Source: Opitutales bacterium (GTDB lineage Bacteria > Verrucomicrobiota > Verrucomicrobiia > Opitutales > JABSRG01). Taken from it: a stretch of 36,561 nt of DNA. Below are positions 15,953 through 24,805 of this stretch, one piece after another. The first letter of the stretch is position 1, and each line of letters opens with the position of its first letter. The DNA lies in the NCBI GenBank assembly GCA_013215165.1, contig JABSRG010000039.1, positions 1 to 36,561 of the forward strand. Direction: 5' to 3'. The notes under the pieces were generated by a model. That model was not told the DNA's origin. It did no database searches and saw nothing but the letters and a program-made list of their open reading frames with translations. The translations under genes were made by a program, and so were the position numbers.

Positions 15953-17743
15953 TCAGATGCGGTCGAAGCCGCCATAGGTGTTCACGGGGGACCAACCGGG
16001 TTTCAGTTTTGGTAGGGTCGGTGCGTATTTTTGGTAAGGGCCTTTGCCGTGGACGATACGGCCTCCGACGACAGTCATGTCTGCGCGGCAGAGTCGGACC
16101 TCGGAGTCTAGGATATTGAGGTAGTCGCGGTCGAGGAGGGCGAAGTCGGCGAGTTGGCCCGTTTCGATGGAGCCTTTTTTATCCTCTTCTCCGGTGAACC
16201 AAGCGCTGCCCTTGGTCCAGATCTTGAGGGCTTCCATGCGGCTGAGGATGTTTTCGTCGCCATACATTTGGATGCCGCCAAGCGACTTGCCGGTGATGAG
16301 CCATTCGAGAGAGAGCCAAGGGTTATAGCTAGAAACACGTGTAGAATCCGTGCCGCCGCCTACCGGGATCCCTAGATCGAGCATTTTCCGGATGGGGGGC
16401 GTTTGGGCGAGTTCTACGGCACCGTATTGGTCGAGGAAGTCCTGAGCTTGGTAGCTGATACGGTTTTGAATGGCGATCCCCCCGCCGAGTCGTGCGATTT
16501 TTTCAAGATTTACGTCGGTAATGGTTTCAGCGTGGTCGATACACCAATGGGGAGCCAAGCCGCCGAGCTCATGTGCCACTTTTTCGTAGACGGGGAGGAG
16601 CCGGTCGATGGTCTCATTGTAGGTCATGTGCTGGCGTGATGGCCAACCGGCTTTGTGGATGGTGCGCAGGATGTGCTCTTGGCGGATTTCCGCGTCAGGA
16701 TCGATATCAGGTCTGGGCATCGCGAAGATCTCGTAGTCATAAGCGGCCCAGCAGATGTTTTCACCCGCGCCTACAAAGCGTAGCATGTCGTCGCCTTGAC
16801 CTGACTTCCAGGTCTGCGTCCAGCGGCGGTAATCCTCGTCTTCTTGCCCCTTTATTTGGGGAAATGTGGAGTAGCCGACGCGGACGGTCTGATGATGGGC
16901 ATCATGAAGCTGCTGGATGATGTCGTAGGCGGTGGGAAAGACCATGCCTCCTCCACCACAGTCTGCCACGCTGGTGATGCCGAAACCATTGAGTTCTCGA
17001 TGGTAGTGGCGACTGGATAAGTAGCGGTCTTCTGGTGAGAGTTGAGGGGATCGGGCAAGCGTCTGGTATAGGATCAGCCCTGAGGGATCGGCCATGAGCA
17101 TGCCGGTAGCGTTTCCATGGCGATCGCGCGCAATGTATCCTCCGGGATAGACCGGAGCATCGGGGCCATTGTAGCCGATTTCCTCGACAGCCTTTTTATT
17201 GAGCCATGCATGGGCGTAGAGGTATTTGACGAGGACGGCGTGCTGGGGGGCAGCAGCATTGATCTCCTCCAGTGTAGGCATCCGCTTTTCTCTAAACTGC
17301 TCATAAGTCCAGTCGCCCACGACTCGAATCCATTGATCCGTTGGGGTTCGCGCAGCCTGGTCTCGGATCATTTGAAGGCCTTCTTCGACGGACGTGACAT
17401 TGTCCCAGCGCAATTCCATCGCATACATCATTCCAGCGCGGACGACGTGGGTATGGGAATCGTTCAGGCCAGGGATGATCGTGGCACCGCGGGCGTTGAT
17501 GACGGTGGCGCCCGCGGGTTGTCTCGCGAGTGCGTCCTCGGTAGAGCCGACGAAGCTGAAGCGACCGTTTTGGACGATAAACGCCTCTGCGATTGTGTTT
17601 TTGGCATCTACAGTGAGGACCTTGGCGTGAGTCACGACAAGGGGAGTATCGCTATGCTGTCCGAAGGCTGCTTTGGTAAACAGGAGTCCAGCTGAAGCGG
17701 TGGTGGCGGTCTTGAGGAAATCTCGGCGGTTGGGTGTGTGCAT
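15953..17743 (-). CDS. YtcJ-like amidohydrolase with Tat signal
   Basis: This 596-residue protein begins with a twin-arginine signal (NRRDFLKTATTASAGLLFTKAAFG), so a folded, metal-loaded enzyme is likely exported. The metal ligands are H97 and H99 (GLNDSHTH), H372 (SRQHMTY), H404 (CIDHAET) and D466 (GGGTDSTR). It is a full-length paralog of the cytosolic amidohydrolase at 13326, differing mainly by the signal peptide. Pirin lies 32 bases upstream and the isochorismatase gene 50 bases downstream. The substrate is unknown; hydrolysis of a ring or acyclic amide in the periplasm is an inference. Confidence 0.9.
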   Translation of the reverse strand: MHTPNRRDFLKTATTASAGLLFTKAAFGQHSDTPLVVTHAKVLTVDAKNTIAEAFIVQNGRFSFVGSTEDALARQPAGATVINARGATIIPGLNDSHTHVVRAGMMYAMELRWDNVTSVEEGLQMIRDQAARTPTDQWIRVVGDWTYEQFREKRMPTLEEINAAAPQHAVLVKYLYAHAWLNKKAVEEIGYNGPDAPVYPGGYIARDRHGNATGMLMADPSGLILYQTLARSPQLSPEDRYLSSRHYHRELNGFGITSVADCGGGGMVFPTAYDIIQQLHDAHHQTVRVGYSTFPQIKGQEDEDYRRWTQTWKSGQGDDMLRFVGAGENICWAAYDYEIFAMPRPDIDPDAEIRQEHILRTIHKAGWPSRQHMTYNETIDRLLPVYEKVAHELGGLAPHWCIDHAETITDVNLEKIARLGGGIAIQNRISYQAQDFLDQYGAVELAQTPPIRKMLDLGIPVGGGTDSTRVSSYNPWLSLEWLITGKSLGGIQMYGDENILSRMEALKIWTKGSAWFTGEEDKKGSIETGQLADFALLDRDYLNILDSEVRLCRADMTVVGGRIVHGKGPYQKYAPTLPKLKPGWSPVNTYGGFDRI

Positions 17744-17775
17744 GGTCGAAACGAGGTGGGTGAGTGTGTGTGTGT

Positions 17776-18493
17776 TTAGCTCAGACGAAAGAGAATGAAC
17801 TCCGCGTCGTCCTGAGCTTTGATTTCGAAAGTGTTACCCTCGATCTCCGCGCCATCGCCGGCGCTGAAACTATGATGGGCAATCTCGATGGTCCCGCTGA
17901 TCACTTGGACCCAGGCGAATTGATAAGCGCTGGACTCTGGGATGTTTATCCTGTGCCCGATTTGGACTGCGCCGAAGTAAATCTCTGCGTCTTGACGGAT
18001 TTCAGCGGAGTTGTCTCTGCCATCCGGCGAGGCTAAAAGACTGAGACCGTTTTCAACGCGTTTCTCGGCGATATCAAAATCTCTGTAACGGGGTTCACCT
18101 CCTTGTTCGCGGGGTTGAATCCAGATTTGAAGAAAGTGAGAAGGCTGGGCTTCTTGAGGATTGAATTCACTGTGAAATACCCCGTCGCCGGCGCTCATAT
18201 ATTGAAACTCACCCGTCTTTATGATGCGGCCATTGCCGAGGCTATCTTTGTTTTCGAGCTGGCCATCGATGACGTAGGAGAAGATCTCCATGGATCGATG
18301 TTGGTGGGTGTCGAAGCCTTTCCCGGGGGCGACGATATCTTGATTGATGACGCGGAGGCTTCGGAATCCGACATAATCTGGATCCATATAGCCTCCAAAT
18401 GAGAAGGTGTGTTTACTGTCTAACCATCCAAGGTCAGACGCCCCCCCGATCTGCGGAAGCGCGCTTTGTGATGACGATGTCGTGAGAGATCAT
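17776..18493 (-). pseudogene. Pirin-family cupin with a one-base frameshift in a G7 run
   Basis: The main frame (17776-18387) gives a 203-residue pirin lacking the usual N-terminus. It has the metal motif FDTHQHRSMEI and a second histidine in GDGVFHSEFNP. Upstream the same frame continues GWLDSKHTFSFGGYM but has no start. A different frame supplies the missing start: ATG at 18493, MISHDIVITKRASADRG. The two join if one G is removed from the run of seven at 18441-18447, giving a standard 238-residue pirin. Pirins are Fe-binding cupins; some act as quercetinases or redox switches. The gene is the promoter-proximal member of the amidohydrolase cluster. The defect may be a real frameshift, phase variation or a sequencing error. 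Confidence 0.8.
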
Positions 18494-18549
18494 CGCACAA
18501 TATAGACCGAGGTGATCTATCTGTATTATACCTTTTTTGATATGTGCTT

Positions 18550-18564
18550 ATGCTTTTTGAGCAT
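18550..18564. promoter_or_regulatory. LysR-type box in divergent promoter region
   Basis: ATGCT and AGCAT flank five bases, containing TGC-N7-GCA, which fits the T-N11-A LysR consensus. A second palindrome ATAACGTTAT lies at 18572-18581. Both are in the 123-base gap between the divergent pirin and LysR starts, where such regulators normally bind. No binding data can be inferred. Confidence 0.4.
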
Positions 18565-18616
18565 TAGCAAAATAACGTTATGTTGTTATACTCCTCTCCA
18601 ACGCATTGCGGACATT

Positions 18617-19543
18617 ATGAAGGTAGCCCGATTGAAGTATTTTATGGTAACTGCTGAAGAGCTGAGCTTTAGCAAGGCAGCGAGGAAACTCGGAATTGGT
18701 CAGCCCTCGTTGAGTCGGGCAATCAAAGAGTTGGAGCGTGAAGTCGGGGCAGATCTCTTCACGCGCACTACCAACCGGGTCACGTTGACTGAGGTCGGGG
18801 AGCTGATTTTACCCAAGGTTGACGAAGCGTTGTTATTGATTGAAGAGACTTTTCAGGACATCCGGGAGTTTGCGCTGGGCAGGAATGAGCGGCTTGAGAT
18901 CGGTTACCTATCGAATGTGTTGAATCCATTTCTGGGAGAAGCGTTGGAGGCGTTCAGACAGGCATCACCGAACATTGCTCTATATCCTCATGAGATGACG
19001 CATCCCGAACAATTTTCTGCATTGAGAGCTGGTCAGATTGATGTGGGCCTGGTCGGTCTGTTTTCCCCCGAGGAGTTGCAGGCTGAGTTTGATCTATTCG
19101 ATCTGTTTAAGATCCCGCTCTCGCTCGTAGTGTCGAGAGATGACCCCTTATCCACGCGTGAGCAGGTGCGTCTCGAAGACATAGAAGATCGTCCGTTGAT
19201 CAGTTATTCCAGAAAGGTCTTTCCCAGTTGTGAGGCCATTTTTGAGAGAATACACCGTAATCACGGGATGCCTTATAAACCCTTCATCTTAGCAACGAGT
19301 AACCAAAGCGCGCTGGCTGCGGTGACGGCGCATCATGCTTACACACTCATCTCGAAGGTGGACGACTCTTTGGATAGTGAACGTGTGGCTTTTGTGCCCT
19401 TTGAGGAATCCGTTATGGATGTGAGTTATTGTGGTATGGTGCGACGCGACGAGTGCAGAAAGAGTGTCTTGGCATTTCTACAAGAGTGCCGGCGCGTAGT
19501 TAAAATGAAGGCACCTCAGACACTGGTGGGGGCACTCTCGTAA
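18617..19543 (+). CDS. LysR-type transcriptional regulator 1
   Basis: This 308-residue protein is typical of LysR proteins. It has an N-terminal winged helix-turn-helix (AEELSFSKAARKLGIGQPSLSRAIKELE) and a periplasmic-binding-protein-like effector domain from about residue 90. The ATG at 18617 is used because a longer frame from 18512 would add a cysteine-rich stretch alien to the family. The gene is divergent from the pirin/amidohydrolase cluster across a gap with a LysR-type box, so it is the likely regulator of that cluster. It is about half-similar to the next gene, including a shared C-terminal VRRDECRKSVLAFLQECRR block. Confidence 0.9.
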   Translation: MKVARLKYFMVTAEELSFSKAARKLGIGQPSLSRAIKELEREVGADLFTRTTNRVTLTEVGELILPKVDEALLLIEETFQDIREFALGRNERLEIGYLSNVLNPFLGEALEAFRQASPNIALYPHEMTHPEQFSALRAGQIDVGLVGLFSPEELQAEFDLFDLFKIPLSLVVSRDDPLSTREQVRLEDIEDRPLISYSRKVFPSCEAIFERIHRNHGMPYKPFILATSNQSALAAVTAHHAYTLISKVDDSLDSERVAFVPFEESVMDVSYCGMVRRDECRKSVLAFLQECRRVVKMKAPQTLVGALS

Positions 19544-19611
19544 CATTTGGAAATGTAGTTTGAAGGCTTTGGGAGTTCTATTGGGCTGGATGCTTGAAGC
19601 GTGGATATGGG

Positions 19612-20508
19612 ATGGATCTTCGTAAATTAACCTACTTCGTTACGGTGGCTGACGAGCTCAACTTCAGTCGCGCAGCGCGTCGCTTGGGAGTTAGCCAGCC
19701 AGTGGTGAGTCGTGCGATTAAGGAGCTGGAGCATTTGGTAGAAGCCAAATTGTTTTTTCGCGAGTCGAACTTCATCAAATTGACACCGGCAGGAGAGACC
19801 TTACTCCCGCGTGTAGAAGAGGCGTTGAGTGCCATGGAGGAGGGAATGAAATCGGTGCGAGATGTGGCCGCGCTGGGTTTGTCTGTTATCGATGTTGGCT
19901 ACTTGCCTTCGTCTTACGATGCGTTCGTGGGCGATGCCTTTAACGTGTTTTGCCAGACATTCCCGGATACGCGCGTAAATCCACATCCATCGGATCCAGG
20001 TCAAATGGTTGAGGATCTGCGTTCAGGAAAGATCGATGTCGCGTTGATTGGTTATATTTGTCCGGAGGTGCACAAGGAATTTGATGCATTTTTCCTTTCT
20101 AAGATTCCAACGAGTCTCGTCGTCGCAGCACATCATCCGATCGCGCGAAAGCCGGCCATGGATCTGGAAGAATTGAGCATGTTTCCTTTGGTGTCCCTGG
20201 AATCGAAACACTTTCCTGGAAGACACGAGTTCATTACTCAGACTCTAAAAGAAAAGGGGATTTCGCCTAAGAGCATCCGCAGGGTAGATAGCCTGCTCTC
20301 TGTCTTAGCGAATATCGCCAATAGCGATGGCTTTTCTATGATGCCCACGGAGGTCGAAAGTGTCGCGACGCAACATGTGAAGTTTCTTCAATTGGATACC
20401 TGGGACATCGAGGTCGACTTCCATGCCTTGGTCCGCCGCGACGAATCGCGCAAAACCATCCTAACGCTCCTTCAGGAGTGCCGACGTATTTTGAAGAGTC
20501 GGACTTAG
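19612..20508 (+). CDS. LysR-type transcriptional regulator 2, tandem paralog
   Basis: This 298-residue protein has the same layout as its upstream neighbour, with the helix-turn-helix DELNFSRAARRLGVSQPVVSRAIKELE and an effector domain. The C-terminal VRRDESRKTILTLLQECRR block matches the paralog closely, which supports a tandem duplication. The start is taken at ATG 19612; a TTG at 19594 is possible. It lies 68 bases after the first regulator. It may sense a related compound or form a heteromeric control of the same cluster; this is inference. Confidence 0.88.
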   Translation: MDLRKLTYFVTVADELNFSRAARRLGVSQPVVSRAIKELEHLVEAKLFFRESNFIKLTPAGETLLPRVEEALSAMEEGMKSVRDVAALGLSVIDVGYLPSSYDAFVGDAFNVFCQTFPDTRVNPHPSDPGQMVEDLRSGKIDVALIGYICPEVHKEFDAFFLSKIPTSLVVAAHHPIARKPAMDLEELSMFPLVSLESKHFPGRHEFITQTLKEKGISPKSIRRVDSLLSVLANIANSDGFSMMPTEVESVATQHVKFLQLDTWDIEVDFHALVRRDESRKTILTLLQECRRILKSRT

Positions 20509-20638
20509 TTGTTGTGGTATTCGCCTTACAAAAAATGACCGCGCCTGCATTGCTAGCTGCCCTCGGGATCTGGGCAATGCCGAGCAAATGCCTTGACGCT
20601 CCACGGAGCAGGCTTCACTTTTCACCCTTCGTTTAAAC

Positions 20639-20713
<75 letters not shown>

Positions 20714-21348
20714 TTTTAAAAACCCCTTAAGTACTGGTTTTGAGCGGTTTAGGGGATTTTGGATAAAGTGTCACGAGATGACATTAGCGGACGCAAAATG
20801 CTCTCAAATGACATATTTTTGGCAACCGTTTGGCGACCGCCTACAGGCCTTCTTGCAGAAGCATGCTGCACACCTGAAGATATAAAGCCTGTTTTAAAGG
20901 CTTGGTCGACAATTCCAGGCCATCCGAAAGCGCCAGTTCTGACGATTGTGAATTAACGATTGGATTTCGAGGGGTGTATCGACTGCACAATAACCTAAGG
21001 GTTAAAAAGCAAAATGACCTAACAGCCGCAAGAGCAGTCAAAACCGACAGCATGTAAAACGACATTATCCCCTTCACGCAGTTTCTCGCCGAATGCATGA
21101 GGCAGTAAGCGCTGAGAGCTGATGGTTACTGGAAAACTTAATCCCGCTATTTTCTTTCAGAGATATCTTGACTGCTTCATTCGATCACCCAACGTGCGCC
21201 ACAATGTCCGATAGCGTAAGATATGCTTTCCTTTTCTTTTTTAGTCTGGTCAGTTCAGCCTCAGAGCAAGTTCCTGAGGGTCTGCGTGGGGGCATCGAAG
21301 TGGACGCTAAGACCCTTGAGCAAGCATTCGCTTTAAAAGCAGCCGGAT
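20714..21348 (+). other. 635-base region without a recognisable gene, left end of the integrated remnant
   Basis: Two short open frames here (20759-20956, 21168-21380) have no family resemblance I can name. There is an imperfect tandem GGCAACCG/GGCGACCG at about 20820-20839 and a small palindrome TAACC-TAAG-GGTTA at 20991-21004. It lies between the tRNA and the broken recombinase and probably represents degraded element DNA. No copy of the tRNA 3' end was found that would mark the other attachment site. Confidence 0.4.
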
Positions 21349-21902
21349 GTGAGTATGTCATGCTATCTGAAGTGGCCTGACACATCTAGCCTCTACGGGC
21401 TGCGTGACCGCACCATACTGGAACTGATCTATTCAACGGGAATGCGGCGCTCTGAAGTGATCAAATTGGAAACGCGTGATATTCAATTTGACCAAGGGAT
21501 CTTGCTCGTGCGCCAGGCCAAAGGAAACAAAGACAGACTTATTCCAATAGGCAGTAGGCCCTAAGCTGGCTCAAAACCTACAACGAAAAAGTGCGCCCGT
21601 CGCTCCTACAAACCGCCGATCAACAAGCATTCTTTCTTAGCTACTATGGCGACCCGTTAGTGGCAGATTTTCTTACCGAGACCGTCAAGAAATACATGAA
21701 AAAGGCTGGAATCACACGCGATGGAGCCTGTCATCAATTCCGCCACGCCTGCGCTACCCACATGTTGCAAAACGGAGCCGAAAGCCGCTATATCCAAGAA
21801 CTCCTAGGTCACTCCGACCCCAAGTCTACCCAGATTTATGCGAAACTGGATATTACCCAGCTCAAGCAAGTGCATGGAGAGTGCCACCCGAGTGAGCGGT
21901 AA
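21349..21902 (+). pseudogene. Tyrosine recombinase (Xer-like integrase), truncated and frameshifted
   Basis: Two frames encode consecutive parts of one catalytic domain. The first (to 21564) has SSLYGLRDRT and the first active-site arginine in STGMRRSEV, plus the lysine loop AKGNKDRLIPIG. It stops just after this. The second frame continues from about 21557 with ALSWLKTYNEKVRPS and holds HQFRHAC, LLGHSDPKSTQIY (second histidine and nucleophile Y). A one-base deletion at about 21549-21560 explains the break. The N-terminal DNA-binding domain is missing. All six catalytic positions are still recognisable, so decay is recent. Its place just after a tRNA fits an integrated element. Confidence 0.8.
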
Positions 21903-21916
21903 GGTTGTCTAAGATA

Positions 21917-21994
21917 GTCTGATAGACGGGGATTTATTTGAGATCCTTGAAAGAATTTCAGTGACAAAGCCTGTGGCAGATTAGACTATCAGAC
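21917..21994. repeat. Short inverted repeat upstream of the P63C gene
   Basis: GTCTGATAG (21917-21925) and CTATCAGAC (21986-21994) are perfect inverted copies 60 bases apart in the gap before the P63C remnant. They may be protein-binding sites or chance. Confidence 0.3.
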
Positions 21995-22002
21995 GTAAAG
22001 TT

Positions 22003-22888
22003 ATGAAAAAACCGCCTACTTCTAAATCGCATGGCACTCTAACTATCGGAGGATGGATTACCCCTTGTTACGTGTTGGAGGATGAGAGAAGGTTAATCTC
22101 TCAGAGTTCTTTTTTTGAGATAGTAGAACTTCGTAGTCGAGGTTTAAAGCTTCAAAGAGAAGTTGCTACATTCCTTGATCATCCCGCAATTGGAGGTAAA
22201 GAGGTTTCGCAAAAACTATCCAATCCAATCCTTTTTACTGATGAAAGGAATATACCAATATATGGGTATGAGGGTGAACTTCTTGTTGATATTGTAATGT
22301 CCTGATCAAAGCCCGACAGACGGGCATCTTTGATGGTGAACCCGGAAGAACTTATGCTAGAGCAGCTGAAAATGTGTTACTTTCTATAGCAAAAGTTGGT
22401 ATTGTTGCGCTGATTGATGAAGCGACAGGTTATCAAGCTGTTCGTTCTAGTGATGCTCTCCAAGTAATCCTCGAGAAATATCTTAGGAAAGAACTAGCTG
22501 CATGGGCGAAAAATTTCCCGACGAGTTCTATATTGAAATGTATAGGCTTAAAGGGTGGCCTTGGCAAGGGAGAGGCGTTAATCCTCCAAGTGTAGTAGGC
22601 CATTATACGAAAGATTTGATATATAAGCGATTGGCTCCTGGATTAGTTGAGGAATTAGAGGCTAGAAATCCCTCAGATGATAAAGGTATTAGAAACCATA
22701 GACATCATCAGTGGTTGTCAGATGATATTGGTAACCCCGCGTTGTCTCAACATTTATATGCTATTATCACTTTGATGAAAGTTTCTAGCGATTGGGATAG
22801 CTTATATATGAAGGTAGAGAGGGTTTTTCCAAGGGTGGGCGATAACCGTTGGCTTGATTTAGATATTGAAGGCGAGGAGACCCAATGA
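22003..22888 (+). pseudogene. P63C-domain protein gene with two single-base frameshifts
   Basis: Three overlapping frames together give one protein of about 295 residues. The first (22003-22305) has an N-terminal segment TLTIGGWITPCYVLEDERRLISQ. The second continues from about 22293 with CNVLIKARQTGIFDG and VGIVALIDEATGYQ. The third runs from about 22510 with KFPDEFYIEMYRLKGWPW and ends NHRHHQWLSDDIGNP. The last blocks match my memory of the P63C domain, found in phages and mobile elements with no assigned function. Breaks fit a missing T at about 22293 and a missing A in the A5 run 22509-22513. The gene is AT-richer than the core genes. Confidence 0.78.
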
Positions 22889-22936
22889 TTTTAGATATGC
22901 GATACTGATTATGATCGCTGAAATATTCTTCTAGTA

Positions 22937-23848
22937 ATGCCATATCCTATCGATAAAAAGTTAGTCGTTGGAGTTTCTACGTCTGCATTATTTAATCTCG
23001 AGGTTGAACATCAAGTTTATGAGCGAGAAGGAGTTGAAGCTTACTGCCGGTATCAAGAAAGTTATAAGGATGTTGCTTTAGAGAAAGGCCCAGCATTTCC
23101 GTTTATTCGCAGATTTCTTAACGTCAATAAGGTATATGATGAACAAATGCCTGTTGAAGTTGTTATATTGTCTCGTAATAGTGCAGACACTGGAATTCGC
23201 GCATTCAATTCTATAGAGCATTATAAACTTGATATTACTAGGGCCGCATTTACATCGGGAAATCCCCCCTTATCGATATATCCCGTCATTTAATATTTCA
23301 TTGTTTCTTTCAACCAAAGAGAAAGACGTAGAAGATGCAATAAAGCAAAAATTTCCAGCAGGTTATTTGATACCCACGTCAGTAGAAGATGACGAAAAAG
23401 ATTTAGAATTTATAGTGGCTTTTGACTTTGATGGAGTTTTGGCGGATGACGAATCAGAAAAGGTATTTAAAGAGAGTGAGCCGCTAGAGATTTTTCACCA
23501 GCATGAAGTTAAGAATGTTCAGCGGCCTTTAGGAGCGGGACTGCTAGCTGATTTTTTTATGAAATTTTCTTTCTTCCAAAAGCTGAGGAAGATAGAAAAT
23601 ATAAGCGTATCCTTAAGACGTCGATCGTCACGGCTAGAAATACACCATCACATGAGCGAGCTATTAACACCTTCAAATCCTGGGATGTAAGTGTTGACGA
23701 AATGTTTCTTTTGGGAGGTGTTGAAAAGCGGCGCGTCTTAGAAGTTTTGAAACCTCACATTTTCTTTGATGACCAAAAGGGTCACCTTGATCCAAATATC
23801 CTAGATACACCCCTTGTCCATATACCATTCGGGATTGCAAACCAATGA
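22937..23848 (+). pseudogene. Cytosolic-type 5'-nucleotidase (NT5C1 family) with two frameshifts
   Basis: The gene begins PYPIDKKLVVGVSTSALFN with VEVVILSRNSADTGIRAFNSIEH, a signature of the bacterial relatives of cytosolic 5'-nucleotidase I. The frame breaks in the C6 run 23264-23269 (one C too many). It resumes with ISLFLSTKEKDVEDAI and the HAD-type core FDFDGVLADDE. It breaks again near 23583-23588 (one base missing) and resumes with IVTARNTPSHERA and IFFDDQKGH, ending HIPFGIANQ at 23848. Repaired, it would be about 303 residues and would dephosphorylate nucleoside monophosphates. It stands next to the P63C gene and shares its AT-rich composition. Confidence 0.82.
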
Positions 23849-24055
23849 CATAGCAAGCTGGCTATTCTGCCTGTCACGAGTGAAATGGGCGCTCAAGCTG
23901 TTATCTTTCAGGTCGCTACAAGGAAAATCGCTATTTAGCTGTAAGTTGATTCTCATTGATCGTAATGCTTAGGATTGTGTTTCGTCTACCCGAAAGTGAT
24001 TGATAAAGAGGCTAATAGTCTTGCCGAAAACAAGAATTTATCCATTTTAATAGCT

Positions 24056-24271
24056 ATGTCGTTAATCGAGCAAATTGTGGCGGACATAAAGTTGCTTCCG
24101 GTAGACAAGCAGGAAGCAGCTTATGATTATGTTCATCGTCTTCGCGAAGAGACCTCACGTGAGCGCAAGGCGATATTAGATCGGGTCTTCGGCTCTCTTA
24201 GTATCGAAGAAGCCGAAGAGTGGGAGCGTAACGTTCAATCTTGCCGCACAGTCGATGTTGAAAGCTGGTGA
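24056..24271 (+). CDS. Putative antitoxin of a PIN toxin pair
   Basis: This 71-residue protein begins MSLIEQIVADIKLLPVDKQ, a helical pattern like DUF2281-type antitoxin heads, and ends with an acidic helix SLSIEEAEEWERNV. The ATG at 24056 is chosen over an upstream TTG that would add 27 unrelated residues. It overlaps the PIN gene by 17 bases. The family is not certain; the role is inferred from size, charge and position. Confidence 0.6.
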   Translation: MSLIEQIVADIKLLPVDKQEAAYDYVHRLREETSRERKAILDRVFGSLSIEEAEEWERNVQSCRTVDVESW

Positions 24272-24659
24272 TCCGCTTATACTCGACACCAGCGTTATCA
24301 TTGCTGGCTTTAAGAGAGATCCCGAGGTTTTAGCTTCATTTGGTTCAGCTGGAACACTCTACGTGCCTGTAACTGTTTATGGAGAACCTTACACAGGAGC
24401 TTTGAAATCGGCAACTCCTGAAAAGAAGCTCGAACAATTGGCAGAGTTCATGAAAGCGGCAGTTTTACTGGATGTGGATTGGAGTACAGCTCAACATTAC
24501 GGAAGACTTCGTAAGCAGTTGGAAGAAAATGGGACTCCTATTCCCGAGAATGACATCTGGATTGCTGCTATCACTGTCCAATATGGCCACAAGTTATTCT
24601 CAGCCGACGCTCATTTTGATCGGATAGGTGAACTAAACCTAGAAAGTTTTCAACAGTAG
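24255..24659 (+). CDS. PIN-domain ribonuclease toxin (VapC-like)
   Basis: This 134-residue PIN domain is complete. The acidic centre is D11 (ILDTSVI), E44, D100 (PENDIWIAA) and D118 with D122 (SADAHFD). This order is canonical for VapC toxins, which cleave tRNA or rRNA. It is translationally overlapped with the antitoxin gene. It is the only intact functional module of the remnant island and may be what maintains it. Confidence 0.88.
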   Translation: MLKAGDPLILDTSVIIAGFKRDPEVLASFGSAGTLYVPVTVYGEPYTGALKSATPEKKLEQLAEFMKAAVLLDVDWSTAQHYGRLRKQLEENGTPIPENDIWIAAITVQYGHKLFSADAHFDRIGELNLESFQQ

Positions 24660-24805
24660 CTTGCTTCGATCGGTTGGCGAAATGACAGGAGTCGGTGCTG
24701 TCTCAAGATTTTAAAACCTGAGCCTTTTTGCTGGCGTCAGATGTGGTTCTGGAATTCTGAAAAAAGCCTCGTCTCTGGCTCCCATACAATCGAATTATTC
24801 CAACC

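Noticed and set aside
18512-18616. N-terminal extension of the first LysR protein
   Set aside because: The extra 35 residues are cysteine-rich, unlike the family, and overlap the divergent promoter region with its LysR-type box.
20759-20956. 65-codon open frame after the tRNA
   Set aside because: No family resemblance, no ribosome site, and it lies in degraded element DNA.
21168-21380. 70-codon open frame before the recombinase remnant
   Set aside because: I could not connect it to the recombinase N-terminus or any other family; it overlaps the start of the recombinase frame.
24708-24718. ATTTTAAAA matching the bases just after the tRNA as a right attachment site
   Set aside because: The match is about nine AT-rich bases and does not include the tRNA 3' end, so it is not better than chance.
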